Assembly: GCA_910589415.1 (NCBI GenBank)
Contig: OU342633.1
Span: 42,352,210-42,416,209 of the forward strand
Origin: Malachius bipustulatus
Taxonomy: Eukaryota > Arthropoda > Insecta > Coleoptera > Melyridae
Reading direction: 5' to 3'
DNA: 64,000 bases
This document shows, one piece after another, positions 37,001 to 47,989 of this stretch. Every line of letters begins with the position of its first letter. The first letter of the stretch is position 1. The notes under the pieces were generated by a model. The model saw only the letters and a list, made by a program, of their open reading frames with translations. It did no database searches and was not told where the DNA came from. The position numbers and the translations under genes are program-made.

Positions 37001-40000
37001 AGGGTCAATTTCAATAAACAGTCCTGTGAAAACGAGTTTTTAAAAGAATCTAAGTTGTCAAACTTGCAAACTCCTCTCGAGAGTTCAATGTTTTTCAAGA
37101 TTATTATAACCTGATTTGCAAAAATGAATTTTTAAAATTTTTTTTTCTAATCTTCTTTCTTTTTTTTACAATCTAAATTCTTCTAATCATTAGTTGACAA
37201 AAATGCAAATTAATCCTCAAATCTGATGATGGGGGTTTGAAAAAATAATAAAATATAGTTAAAATCGAACCAAGGTTGTCAAGTTTGAAACCATATACCT
37301 ACCAAAATTAAGATATTTTAATAGGTAAAGGAAGTTAAATAATTTTGTAAAGAATTGAGTTTTAAAATGAGCTAATCTGCAAATTGGTCCCAATATTTGA
37401 TCAAATTTCAAATTTATGGGGTGATAAAAATTAGGCAAATGAGATCTTTTCTTAAGAAAATCCACAATTGTCAAACTTTACAATTTGTCTGCAAATTTGA
37501 AAATAGCTTTTTATAAATCAATAATTAAGAGTCATCAAGTTATCGAATCCAGCTACAAAATGTGAATATTTTATCTATCTGAATAATTATAAATAAAAAC
37601 ACCCACTCCCACTTCTGATCTGAAAATTATTGATCTTATTTTGATTAATTTTAGCTGATTAGAACAAGTGAATACTCTGGGAATTAAAAAAAGTAAAATA
37701 AATAATTAAAATATAAAACAAAACTACTTTTGCTTTTCAACGAAGTCAAATTTATCTCAAGAGTCTTTGCGTTACTTCAATATTACATTTACTTGGAGTA
37801 CATTTTATTGTGCGATTACATTTGAGTTATTTTAATCATTAAGAAAATATATGTCACATCGTAGGGATATTACTGCCATTTTTATGATCTCCCAATATTT
37901 ATCAACAACTACTCACCACAAAAATACACTGATTCTCAACACCCTAAATATTTACTTTATTTTTCTTCTAAATACTTGCCTAAAACCATAATAAAAGAGG
38001 ATACATCTTCAGTAAAATAATCACAGATATCAAAGGCTAAATCAGGGGAGCTTTTACACTTTTTCCTTCTCCTATTCATACTCAATTTTAATACAAAAAT
38101 ACTATCTACTTTCCAGATTTATTCATAATCTAGCTAATTACATTTTTTTCAATAAGTGTCCAAAATATAATTATTATTATAAAAATTACTAAAAATGTTA
38201 ATTTCTCGATATAAATTTATATTTCCCCAGCTAAATTATTGAAATTAAATTGAAATGGATCAGCTGAGCCTTAGGATTAGCATCTAAACAGAGTGTTAAA
38301 ATAGGGTAACTTCAAAGCCCCTTCATATTGCCAGAAAATCAATAAGTACACTCCCTAGCAAGAGTCACCTGACCGACCTTAATAAATACCTTGAAAACAA
38401 CTGAAATCAATCCATTTTCTGCTCAATCAACATTAATTACAATCTATTCTAGTGTGAAAACTTACAATAATAAATAGTGCAGGTGTAACTTACACACAAC
38501 TGATGTGGTTTTAAATTTATTCGTCCCCTTTATTAAAAAAGCCAGTAAAGTTGAACTTCTTCTGGGTCAATATCACTATTAGATACACCAAAATTATAAC
38601 TAAAATTGCTGTGAAAACACATCTTGCCATAACAGTGTACACACTCATTTGTTCTGTGTTCAATTCCTGTAGATATTTTTGCAGTGTAGATGGACTTTAA
38701 GGCACTTGTTGTCGTGTGTACCACTTTGGAGGGGTGGCAGACCTTTAAATTGCTTAATAGACTGTAGGTTATTAGGTAGGGTACTCAAAAATAGGTGTGC
38801 TTCAACTTATTAGTTTTAAATCACATTTTCAGACGACCATCAAGGCTATAAAAGTGTTATTTTATTATATAAAACCTTTATATAATATTATTACAATGTG
38901 TACAAGAGATAGGTACACATTGACAATGAAACACACAATAGACTACTTAAATATTTCTCTATCAGATAATAGTTCAAAGTGAATTTTATTCAATCTCAGA
39001 TATGGGAGGGTACAAAAGTTTGTTTATTTAAGTGGGTTGATTCATATGCACCCAAACAATAATAATAATAATAATTACTATTTTCAATATATGTTCAAAT
39101 AAAAATGTTACGAATTGAAATAGTTTTAAAATAGTAAATCTAAATACCTACAACTCAATGCCAAGGAACTAATTAGCTAAAAATAGTGCCCACAATTGTT
39201 TGCTTTATAAGTTAAAGAAAAATAAAGAAGTTACAATCATATTACAGAGTGGTCATTTATTTTATTTTTATTGTTTTTTTAATCCTTTAACAGGGTTGTC
39301 AAGTTAAATTTATCACTGCACACTACTTGTTGGTTCAATTCATTCTTGGAGTGACAATATGAAATTTTATTTAAAAGTTAATTCTGCCAGCCTGTTTTAT
39401 CACTTAACAGTGATGCCAGTGTGAGCAAATATTTTCATGACCACTTCAAAGTTTCATAAATCTCATCATCAACTTTAGAGTGCTGAAAAATAAATTTGGC
39501 AACTCTCGACCTCACATTAAAAATTGACTCGAAGTTTTTATCGGTAAAGTAAATCAATAATAATAATTAGTAGGACGGGTCAAAAATTAATTGCCCTATG
39601 TAGAATTATTACCTTAAAGCTGGTGCACTCTAGAACTCACTAATTAACCTACGTGGGAGTGTTTAATTGCAATAATTAAGCGACTCATTAGTCAAAATTA
39701 TCATCCTCTTACTAAAAATTGAAACTTTATTCATTCATCACCATCTCAATTATTGATAAAATTAAAAATTAAATATAAAATTGCTCACCTGCTGCTTCTT
39801 TGAGCATAGCAACACACTTGCAGTGGCCGCATTTATCTGCCAAATCAACAGCTGTCATTCCATTTGAATCTCGCAGAGTTAACTGAGCTCCATGTTGCAA
39901 TAAAACTGATATATTGCCAAAGTGGCCGTGCTCGCCGCTCAAGTGCAATGGTGCCTGAACAAACAAAATATAAATAAATAGGGATGGAAACATAGCATCA

Positions 40001-43000
40001 AAACGATTTTTTTATTAAACGATTATTAAATTTATTAAACCAAAAAAAAAATAAAAAAAAAAATTAAATCAAAACGATTAAACGAATGGTTTTGTTTATA
40101 GATTTGATTTTTTGTTTTGAAATGGTACCCAGGACCTGTGCTCTTTATTCAGAGATGTGACAGCTAGAGATATGTTCTATCATCAATATAAGTAATTTTT
40201 TTCATGAAAGTAGAAAAAAAGTGTATGCATCTCGTTTATAAACAACTTAGACTCGTACTTTCTAAGTACAAAAAAATGTGGTTAATAAGCCGTTTATAAA
40301 ACTTGTTGCACAATACACTTTTAAGAAAAGCAATGATCTATTATCCATCTTTTGTTAGTTCCTGTCAAAATAGACTTATATGACATTTCCTAACCAATCG
40401 AAAATAATTTCTCCATCAAAGTGGTTAAATCCACTCTTGCTAAGATCTGAGGCTTAGTCGAAAAAGGGCCAAAGTGTAAATTTTTCAAAAATTAATTGTT
40501 GGGCCCTTACTAGATAAAAAACGCCCGTTTAAATAAAAATGGTTCCAAGTAAATAAAAAATAAACCTACTCGTTGCCCACAAAATAAATGTAACAATGGC
40601 CTCAGTGTACCAGAAAAAGTGTATAATAATTATGATAATATAATACTATGTTCAATTTAGGACTTTTTTAATGTACCTACCTATGTACAGGATGGTCCAT
40701 CACTTATTATGTCCACCCCCGAAATAGAGGTTAATTTTAAAGATAAAAAATTGAAACTTTGAGGATTTGTGTAATTAATATAGGACCATATAATGACATA
40801 ATCAGTTTAATTATTTTTTTTAGTTGAGCCATCAGCGATAAAAAACTTTAAGAAAATCAAAATTGCTTAAAACAAATATCAAAAAACTAATTACAAGCCT
40901 TTAATTAAATAAAATACTTAAAATATGGAAATGACAGCTAGAATAATTGATTTATGGAAGCAATAAAACTATCAGGATTTTGAAGGGCTGGTATAGCACA
41001 AATGTTAAGTAAACATATCCTAAGTAAACATTCATAAAAGAAGCCCCATTCGAGTTCAATAGCACATTCTTCTGACTGCTTTGAAGATTATTTATGGTAG
41101 GTACCTACCTATCCTCATTAGATTTGTCAGTTTTATTACTCTACCATATATCAATCATTTTACCTGTCATATTCCATATTTTCAAGTATTTTATTTAATT
41201 AAAGGCTTGTAATTAGGCTTTTGTAATTTATTTTGATCGATTTTGATTTTATTAATCGATTTCTATCGATGTATTAAAGAAAAATCGAATTTATTTTGGT
41301 CACATTATCACCAAATTACAGTTATTTATCGCTGATGGCTCAACTAAAAAAATAATTAAACTGATTATGCCATTATGTGGTCCTATATCGAGTACACAAA
41401 TCCTCAAAGTTTAAATTTTTTATCTTTAAAATTAACCTCTATTTCGGGGGTGGACATAAATGATGGACCACCCTGTACTTAACAGAATACTAAGATTTGT
41501 AAATGTCAATTGACTTCAGTAACAGGTAGGCAAAAAAAATTGGCCCTATGTTGTGCTTTTTTTATTTTCCCTCATCTTCTTTTCAGTATATAGGGCTTAA
41601 CTGCAACTCAAAGTACAATACATTCTAAAAATGCCGGTCCTATGTGTGTGTTAACCTCGATGTTGATTTTGGCATTTTTCACTTTTTCTGGTAGTAAATA
41701 AGAAAGGCCAAAGTGTACCTAATAACAAATATCATTCATAATATTTTCAAATTATTTTCAGTATACCAGGAAAAATCCTGTAAAAAAATTTACAAAAGAA
41801 GCTTTTTGGAATAAAAAGTATAAGATAATAAGTACCTACGTAAAAGACACCATTAAAAAACTTTTTGTTTAAAAAGACCCAAGTCTTTTATACATCAGGT
41901 AGTTATTTTTATGGCCTATGCCTCAGTGCTAGAAGATATGCAGTCAGTATTATAAAGGCCCATTAAGCTAAGGGGCAGATTTCTGGTACCATTTTTAAAA
42001 TTAATATCTACGTCATATTACTTTTTTACATTTTTAAATTTTTTTTTTTTATTTAATTTCAATTTTTTACATTTTTGTAATCCCTTTCATGCTAAGGAAA
42101 TGGATTCAATGGGAAATGCTTTCAAAATGGAATATGCTTTCAGAACTCTGCCTGTTAACTTAATGAGCCTTTATAACACCAACTGTTAATTATTAATTAT
42201 GGGCTATGTGAATTAGTCCAAATTCCAGGGGCGTAACTTGTCAAAAAATGTGAATGGTCTAAAACTATTAAAAAATAAATAAATGTCATCAGAATCAGAA
42301 TAATATACATACAGAGTATTAGTAAATAAGTATGACAACCTTTAGGTGGTGATTCTGCATGAAAAAATAATGACAATTTGCTATGTAAGCTATGTAATTT
42401 GCTATGTGTGAAAATGCTTCGTTTTCCACACACGGGGTGTTATAGATTTACTTAAAAACTGACGATTTATCTATTTGCTCCGACACCAGTCGAGATATGC
42501 AAATGGAATTTGGTGGGTTTTGAAGAGGAAGTTATTGCGCATTTTTTGACATGCAATTAAGAATTTTATGTTCATCAGTGGCGTGCATACGGGTAATAAT
42601 CAGGGTTCAAAAAAATCATGATTTTTTTATAAAAATAAAAAATTAACGATTTTAATTGAAAAAATAAAAAAAATCGTGATTTTTTTGATTTCTTTAATTT
42701 TTTTAATCCCTAATAATGTGGTATGATCTATTTACAAGTGGTCGCCACACCATGAATCTCGCGCTTTTCTCTTGTAATTTTTTTCGTTACTTTTGGTTTT
42801 GCTGAATTATATAATTATTAAAAATAATAAAATTAAATTAAAGAATTGAAACAAATTTTTTTACCAGAATTTTACCTGGTTTTACTTGAACATGTTGTGT
42901 AATATCTTTCTATGTAGTATAAAGGGATGTTTTATTATTTTGTATTACCCAGCAAGTATCAGTTAAAATTCAAAAAACTTTTTTATGAATAATTATACTT

Positions 43001-45817
43001 ATGAAGAATTCTTTAGGGGGCTGAAGTATCACAAAAAGCCTGTGAAACCCTTTCACTATTCAAAAGCACATAATAAAAATAATAATAAAAAATGACAAAT
43101 TAATATGTATACTTGTTCCTTTATTGTTTATTTTTTATATCCAAGTTCATGGTCCAGCCACAGAAGATGCAGGAGATGAAATATAATAATAGATACAATA
43201 ATTTGTTGTTTCCATAATTACCTACTGCATCTATTCAAACTTAAAGCAGGAATATATAAATTATGATCAATGCCCTTTGAAGATTTCAAGTTTCAAAAGA
43301 AAGCAATAAAAAATGTTTTCAGTGTTTTCATCAATAATTATTATTATCTGAGGTTTATGGTACCCCCTTCACCCTTCTATATAATATTGTGTGGTTTTTG
43401 TGGCACCAATTACAATTTATTATAAAAAATAAAAATATCGATAAAGATCCTGGTAATGATCTCATTAAAAAATGATTTAAAAAAGGCATTTGCGCACATA
43501 CGTTTACATAGCAAACTGTCATTATTTTTTCATGCAGAATCACCCCATGAAATTTATCGCACCTATTTACTAACACCCTGTATAAAAATACCCCTTGTTA
43601 CAACATCCTGGATAAATTTGGTTTAATTTGAATCAGAAAATTTTGTCACAAATCTTGGATTATCTCAAAACACGGTTTTCGTAGATAAGCTCTTTTTCCA
43701 CCAAATCATAGATATTATATATGGGATGCCAGTTTATTATGAAACTGGCATCCTTAAAAACATTAATTAATAATGTTAAGCGTCACCACCCTAAGTCACT
43801 ATTAAGAGCCAAAGAATTAAAAGCAATAGTTATCAAAGTGGAGTTGGGATTTAAATTTAATAGTGACAACAATTTTACTCTGAAACTGGCACAAAATAAT
43901 TTGAATAAAAATAAAGCAAAACCTTCAACCAGTGTTGCCAATATCAACCCATCGTACTCAAGAAAACAAAAATTTACAAGAGTAGTTTTAACCTATTCGA
44001 AATAAAAGACGATTTGACAATATCAGTTATTAATTTTGCATCATCAAAATAATTAATAATTGACTTTTTACTTTTTCTGTTACCCATTCTTTTTATTATC
44101 TTAACCACATTTACAAAAACTACCCATGATTTTTATCAGCGAAACAAGTTTTACCAAAAAAATAAAAATAACTTGTCATAATTATAAAACTGTCAAATTT
44201 TATTTTAGGTACAGGAATAATCAGACATGTTTTGTTAGTAATAATAAATCGATGTGGCCAGTTCAAAGAAAAAAATTCTTCAGGACAAAATTTGACAGTT
44301 ACATTTATTTATACGACAACCAATTTTTCTTAAGTTCAAGGTAGGTATCTACCAAGATTCTACATAAAAACGATTATACAGGATTGGCCCCACTGGCTTC
44401 AAGAGAGAATAGCTCTATTATTTTATTAATCATAAAAATTACATTATTTATCATTATTTAAAGAAAAAAACAATCAAGTATGCTAGATTGGCTCCCCGCT
44501 CCACTGGCCTTAGATAATAATTAATTAGTAGACAGAGTTGTCAAAATAAAAACATGAACTAATCAAAGGCATCCTGATCATTTCTTGTATGAAAATGTAA
44601 GGATTAAGATATGTACCTTGTTGTCTCCTCTCGGGCCACACTGTATATTAGGATCAGCCCCCGCGTTCAATAAGATTTGCAAGCAGCGAGAATTTTCAGT
44701 AACAGCAGCGGCATGTAAAGGGGTCCTTCCCCAGCTGTCTTGGGAATTTAAATATAAATGCTGTCCACCCTCTAATAGATCTTCCAGTAAGTCAGTGTTG
44801 TCCCAAAGAGCTGCCTGTAATTTGTTTGAATTAAGCAAGTTGAATGAAACGTTATGGAACCGAAGGGGCTTACTTGATGGAGCAAACGTCCAGGAAAATC
44901 TTCATCTTCTGGTGAACTGTCCATCATTTCTTCCTTACTAAATAAATAACAGGATAGTAAAAGTTACGACAATAGAGAGCGAATTAACGTCGGTGTTGGT
45001 AAAACACCCATCTTAGGTGCAATCTAAATTTAACTTTCTTATAATTAATTTTTTTACTGAGCCTGAACAATGAGCACTACCTACTCTATACGAGTATTTG
45101 GTATTATGGTTACGAAATGTTAATGTAAACATTGGAGAAATTATTTAATAAATTATTAATACTCATTTACAATTCCAATTTATTATTTGTTTGTTTTGTT
45201 GCTGTTTGCAGGTCTCCCGACCCTCATTTTCTCCCTCTCACAGTCTCACTCTCTGGCTCACTCTTCACTCTCTTCTCTTCTCTCTCTATCTTTTGAGTTT
45301 TTGTATCTTTTGTCTTGTTCTTGTCAGGCATCATCAGGGGAAGAGGTATTTATTAATCATTGACAGGTACGGAATTACCTGCTGTCTGCTAAACTTAAAC
45401 TGGGCCAAAGGCCAAATTATAAAAAATAACAAAAAAAAAAGCCTGCTGCTGGCAATGAATTACAAACGTATACGTACCTGGAACGGGCCCGTAGTGGGGG
45501 ACATGTGAGGCAAATCCATTGGCATAGGCAACCCGCACTGTGTACGGTAACCTGTCTCTTTCTATCACATTATGATTTTATGGAAGACACGCGAAATAAG
45601 TATTATTTTTAACTTTTGAATATTTTATTTGGAAGGAATTCTGACGTTATGTATGAATAAATTGTGTAAAACGATAAAATAAATATAAATAGACAATTTA
45701 AGAAAGAAATTGATATAATAAAAAAAATATTTCGTAATTAAATAATTATGTTTCAGAATGGGCTGAAATTTGCAATAGTACTTACCTCATTGTTTTTTTT
45801 TCAAGTTTTCGGTGCAT
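23795..45817 (-). CDS. Lrrk: Lrrk, leucine-rich repeat kinase (ankyrin-LRR-Roc-COR-kinase-WD40), 32 coding exons
   Basis: This is the insect orthologue of the LRRK1/LRRK2 family, a multidomain Ser/Thr kinase with an intramolecular Roc GTPase, linked in Drosophila to endolysosomal and vesicle trafficking. Thirty-two exons join in frame to 7,761 nt (2,586 residues), every junction GT-AG with matching phase. The order is ankyrin repeats (about 33-520), LRRs (600-1040), Roc (1090-1300), COR (1310-1775), kinase (1890-2190) and WD40-like C-terminus (2220-2586). The start used is the upstream ATG in exon 1 (45786-45817); a second in-frame ATG at 45790 would remove nine residues. Length is similar to Drosophila Lrrk, which also has ankyrin repeats. 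The gene spans 22 kb, with long introns at 35505-39788, 39955-44616 and 25072-26361. No frameshift or missing key residue was seen. Transcript ends and exon use are inferred from sequence only. Confidence 0.95.
25260..26095. repeat. Degenerate satellite of heat-shock-element-like units in a Lrrk intron
   Basis: Intron 28 (25072-26361) is filled with a degenerate 10-bp-period repeat of the form GTTCTAGAAT, that is nTTCnnGAAn. This is the inverted half-site pattern of heat-shock elements. Good runs occur at about 25278-25308, 25584-25620, 25870-25900 and 25988-26025; the last contains TTCTGGAATATTCTAGAA. No protein is encoded; the 65-codon frame at 25533-25730 is a by-product of the repeat. Confidence 0.8.
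26362..27998 (-). CDS. Lrrk: Lrrk exons 24-28 (linker and protein kinase domain)
   Basis: Exons are 27696-27998 (Ser-rich linker), 27177-27635, 26976-27117, 26681-26913 and 26362-26557. Kinase landmarks are the glycine loop GRGAFG (about 1899), the lysine in VAMK (about 1925), the catalytic loop YRDLKSEN (Asp about 2046), the metal-binding motif as DYG rather than DFG (about 2075-2077), then GGTEGFMAPE and WSQQPKDRPSA. DYG is characteristic of the LRRK family, so the kinase is predicted active. A basic insert with many Ala (PGANARQSAAIAYKAALGKW) sits between strand 3 and helix C. Confidence 0.95.
28063..31058 (-). CDS. Lrrk: Lrrk exons 17-23 (Roc GTPase and COR)
   Basis: Exons are 30790-31058, 30189-30726, 29755-29979, 29218-29697, 28977-29152, 28751-28902 and 28063-28450. 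The Roc P-loop GVQGIGKTSLL (about residues 1098-1108), switch II DFGGQKEYYATHQ (about 1174) and the THxD-like GTHYD base-recognition motif are intact, so GTP binding is expected. COR follows with FLHDNGVLLHYDD and YFLDPQWLCDMLAHVV. The intron 29698-29754 is only 57 nt, against a kilobase scale elsewhere. Exons 18 and 20 are much more GC-rich than neighbouring exons. Confidence 0.94.
31115..33365 (-). CDS. Lrrk: Lrrk exons 12-16 (leucine-rich repeats)
   Basis: Exons are 32718-33365, 32487-32656, 31867-32252, 31624-31808 and 31115-31253. Canonical LxxLxLxxNxLxxLP repeats are present, such as LRYLNVSQNRIEKLPLP, LEELYLQDNRLDSLP and LKQLDLSHNQI. Exon 13 and the end of exon 15 interrupt the array with acidic Ser/Asp/Glu-rich linkers (TEGESESEANSDFD and DDDGDTSNTEDDDSE), likely disordered loops. 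Exon 12 alone encodes 216 residues. Confidence 0.93.
31400..31477. repeat. Small perfect hairpin in a Lrrk intron
   Basis: CTTTGAGTGCTGATGAC (31400-31416) is exactly complementary to GTCATCAGCACTCAAAG (31461-31477) across a 44-nt loop. It is probably the remnant of a foldback element; a miRNA-like precursor is possible but the loop is long. Confidence 0.7.
33430..33508 (-). repeat. Short dispersed repeat in a Lrrk intron (partner in noi intron)
   Basis: Thirty bases including GTTGCCAATCGTTCCCCTAG are identical to 61305-61334 in an intron of noi, with weaker similarity upstream (TTTAGTAACTATTC). This is a small interspersed repeat of unknown family; strand is arbitrary. Confidence 0.6.
33572..39954 (-). 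CDS. Lrrk: Lrrk exons 4-11 (ankyrin-repeat region)
   Basis: Exons are 39789-39954, 35345-35504, 35124-35289, 34939-35054, 34730-34886, 34538-34672, 33826-34002 and 33572-33769. Ankyrin helices are visible, for example APLHLSGEHGHFGNISVLLQ, then ASQIGNKEIVKLLLEYGADG and ETALHAAIKGKHYDIVLALL. Exon 9 (34538-34672) is a Ser/Arg-rich linker (SSETQSLLSPTRRR) with possible phosphorylation sites. Family knowledge places these repeats at the N-terminus as interaction modules. Confidence 0.92.
34085..34500. repeat. Minisatellite, unit about 20 bp, in a Lrrk intron
   Basis: Units of the type TTCTGAATTACAAGTTATAC repeat imperfectly at about 34095-34190 and 34400-34495. Unrelated AT-rich sequence containing single units separates the two clusters. 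Confidence 0.75.
36360..37560. repeat. Decayed repeat array in Lrrk intron 4
   Basis: Variants of TTGTCAAACTTGCAAACT and CAAATTTGACCATGGG recur every 60-170 bp, for example near 36435, 36525, 36690, 36775, 36855, 37050, 37190, 37270 and 37460. The intervals are irregular, as expected for an old tandem repeat that has diverged. No coding sequence was seen. Confidence 0.5.
37561..39788 (-). other. Lrrk: Remainder of Lrrk intron 4
   Basis: AT-rich intron DNA with an (AAT)n stretch near 39058-39080. No additional exon was found. Confidence 0.5.
40686..41477. repeat. Foldback element in Lrrk intron 3
   Basis: The ends TACAGGATGGTCCATCA and TGATGGACCACCCTGTA are inverted. The arms (about 40686-41070 and 41105-41477) match almost to the centre, with landmarks CCCCCGAAATAGAGGTTAA and GTTGAGCCATCAGCGATAAA with their complements. 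Moderately diverged. Confidence 0.8.
42310..43582. mobile_element. 1.27-kb TIR element in Lrrk intron 3
   Basis: The left end has TACAGAGTATTAGTAAATA followed by GGTGATTCTGCATGAAAAAA. The right end is the inverted equivalent, finishing CTAACACCCTGTA. The TIRs are about 110 bp and diverged. The interior is AT-rich without a recognisable transposase. It belongs to the CAGGGTGTTAGTAAATAGG type of non-autonomous element. Confidence 0.7.
44617..45817 (-). CDS. Lrrk: Lrrk exons 1-3 (N-terminus and first ankyrin repeats)
   Basis: Exon 1 is 45786-45817 and reads MHRKLEKKTM plus a split Ser codon. Exon 2 is 44874-44937 and reads SKEEMMDSSPEDEDFPGRLL. Exon 3 is 44617-44814 and carries the first ankyrin signatures, DSWGRTPLHAAAV and LLNAGADPN. 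Exon 1 is supported by an open frame, a consensus donor (GTAAGT) and in-frame joining to exon 2. It is short, so translation could instead begin at one of the two adjacent Met codons in exon 2. Confidence 0.8.
45190..45300. repeat. CT-rich simple sequence
   Basis: A pyrimidine-rich run (CTCTC and TCTC type) upstream of Lrrk exon 2. The 105-codon frame over it is low-complexity and not supported as a gene. Confidence 0.7.
45440..45575 (-). repeat. Left copy of an inverted duplication, with a possible Lrrk 5' exon
   Basis: This segment is an inverted copy of about 49455-49583. The 34 bases 45453-45486 are identical to 49535-49568 and the flanks are diverged but alignable (shared GGTTACCGTA). 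On the minus strand it contains CCGTTCCAG followed by a consensus donor GTACGT (exon end at 45478), so it could be an alternative untranslated first exon of Lrrk. No in-frame ATG joins to exon 2 from here. Confidence 0.65.
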
Positions 45818-46559
45818 CAGAATTTTGCCTTCTTTATACAAAATAAGTTGAATTATATTTTTTCTGACACAACTTGGTCGGTTATGCACAGTTTAGCACG
45901 TTTTGAAATAAAATAAAAATTTAAATGCATTAATGTTTATTCAAATTTTATAAAACTTTCTACAAATGAATGTTGTTCTTTACAGGATCAATTAAATTTA
46001 AAACTACACTGAGAGAAATATTTTTCTTGAGAGAACTAAAGTCTGGAGGTATTTCCTCCAGATAATTTATTTGGTTACAGCAACAACTTTAACATTTACA
46101 CTACCAAATCTTAAGCTGGGTTTATACAACTTTAATTTTGCAGTAGTTTAGCCGCAATTTTAAAAGTAATTTAGTTTTTACATTAGCACATTAATTTGGT
46201 GTTTATACAAATACGTACATATTAAGGTTTATTCAGCATGTTCTTAATTGACAAGTTGACATATTTCTTACTATTCATATAACTTACAATTTGTAAAAAT
46301 AGTGCTTCTGTTGCTGGCATTTCAAAATCAGTGTCTACAAGAACACCATAGTTGACATTACCAAAAAATTTACCCACATTTATGATCCCATAAAACTTGC
46401 TTTCTTATGGACATAGAATCGATTATGCAGTTTCTTAAAAACGGTTAATCATGAACTGCTGTTTTTAAAAATTCCAGAACTTCACTTAAAATACCTGGCT
46501 CACAGTTCAAACTACTCAACCGCTTTCTTATAGATAGTTCTTCCATTAGGCAGTACAAA

Positions 46560-47700
46560 ATATTTACGTAAAATATCCCGTGCGGTTGAGTACCCATCGG
46601 GCGCGTCCCCAGGTGGCGGATAGGGGAAGGCCTTACAATGAGCGTAAGTGAGTAAGGTTAGCAGTGGTGATAAAGCTTGTCGGAGGTAAAATTCCAGACT
46701 GGTAGCTCAAAGCCCTGCCGCGGACCACCTCCCCCAACCTAGTTGTCGTGTCGTGACTAAAGGTCTGCACAGGGATTATAACGATGCCGGAGAACGTCCG
46801 AACGTGGACTCTCCGAAAGACCGTAAAACTCTGTTGTCGAGGTTATATTTCGCGAACAGAGGAATACGGGGGTCTAGGCTTTAACGCCTGGACCAAAAGG
46901 AGACAACCTTTAAAAACCTAAATCCTACGGCGGGAACCCAGGCTAAAAGGATGCGTGGCTGAATAGTAGATCAGTCCCTTCTGGATTCAACCTCGAAGAA
47001 GTGGCGCACCTTCGAAAATAAATGCCTACCATACGTATGGAGCCCTGCGTATGGTATTTCTTTAATAGCTCCATTACTCGTGGGCCATATGGACCAAGAG
47101 ACACCTTTCAATGCAGACCTTACCTAAACCTAACTGGGGTGCTGGTCAAGCGACTAGGTGGGTAAAGGGCAGAGGGAGCAGAGAAGATGTAACTGAAAAA
47201 GCTGAGTAAACACCGGCTGAGAAGGGCAGTTGGACTTCTAACAGGACACTGCCCACTAATAAAACGTGGATCCTTTTGGACAGAAAACCTGACACAAAAG
47301 GCCAATAACTAATTTTCCTCATGGGAAAAAAACCTAAGGGAGAAAATAGTGCAACTTCAATGCAGACCTTACCTAGGCCTAACTGGGGTGCTGTTCAAGC
47401 GACTAGGTGGGTAAAGGGCAGAGGGAGCAGAGAAGATGTAACTGAGCAACTTCAATGCAGACCTTGCCTAGGCCTAACTGGGGAGCTGTTCAAGCGACTA
47501 GGTGGGGAAAGGGAAGAGGGAGCAGAGAAGATGTAACTGAAAAAGCTGAGTAAGCACCAGCTGAGATGGGCAATTGGACTTCTAACAGGACACTGCCCAC
47601 TAATTACACCTCTCAATAATAATAGGAGTGAAAAATATCCCGGATTACAGGAGATGCGGGGAGGGGGAGGAAACCCCATACCACCTAACAAGCACCCATT
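46560..47700 (+). mobile_element. Non-LTR retrotransposon (LINE) relic with triplicated RNase H fragment
   Basis: A GC-richer block begins GCGCGTCCCCAGGTGGCGG, which looks like a LINE 5' UTR. Downstream, a segment starting TTCAATGCAGACCTTACCTA occurs three times (about 47107-47262, 47352-47446 and 47448-47603). Copies one and three continue into a plus-strand frame reading KKLSKHRLRRAVGLLTGHCP, matching the C-terminal RNase H region of jockey/R1-type LINEs. All copies have stops and frameshifts. The family was not resolved further. Confidence 0.65.
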
Positions 47701-47989
47701 GGACTCATACTGAAATACTTTCGGGAGATGGGACCGATGAGATAATTATCCAAAGGGGTACAATAAGCGCAAGCTTCAGTACAAGGGCTTTGAACCTACC
47801 CTAGAAGTAATACGTAAAATATTATACGCTTTTGGTGAATAGAAGTATACAGTGTAAGCAAATTGTTTCATTAAAGTTGAATATATCTGCGTTGCCCGGA
47901 ATGTATACACCTTCATCTTTACCTTTTTGGAGTAGTACAAGTTCTAAGGGCAAACCTAAAAAGAAAATACTCTGTATATATAGTTTTTG

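Noticed and set aside
45191..45508. 105-codon plus-strand frame
   Set aside because: It is low-complexity Leu/Ser-rich translation of a CT-repeat near the Lrrk 5' region.
47321..47691. Open frames of 71-79 codons on both strands
   Set aside because: They arise from the triplicated LINE fragment and are not independent genes.
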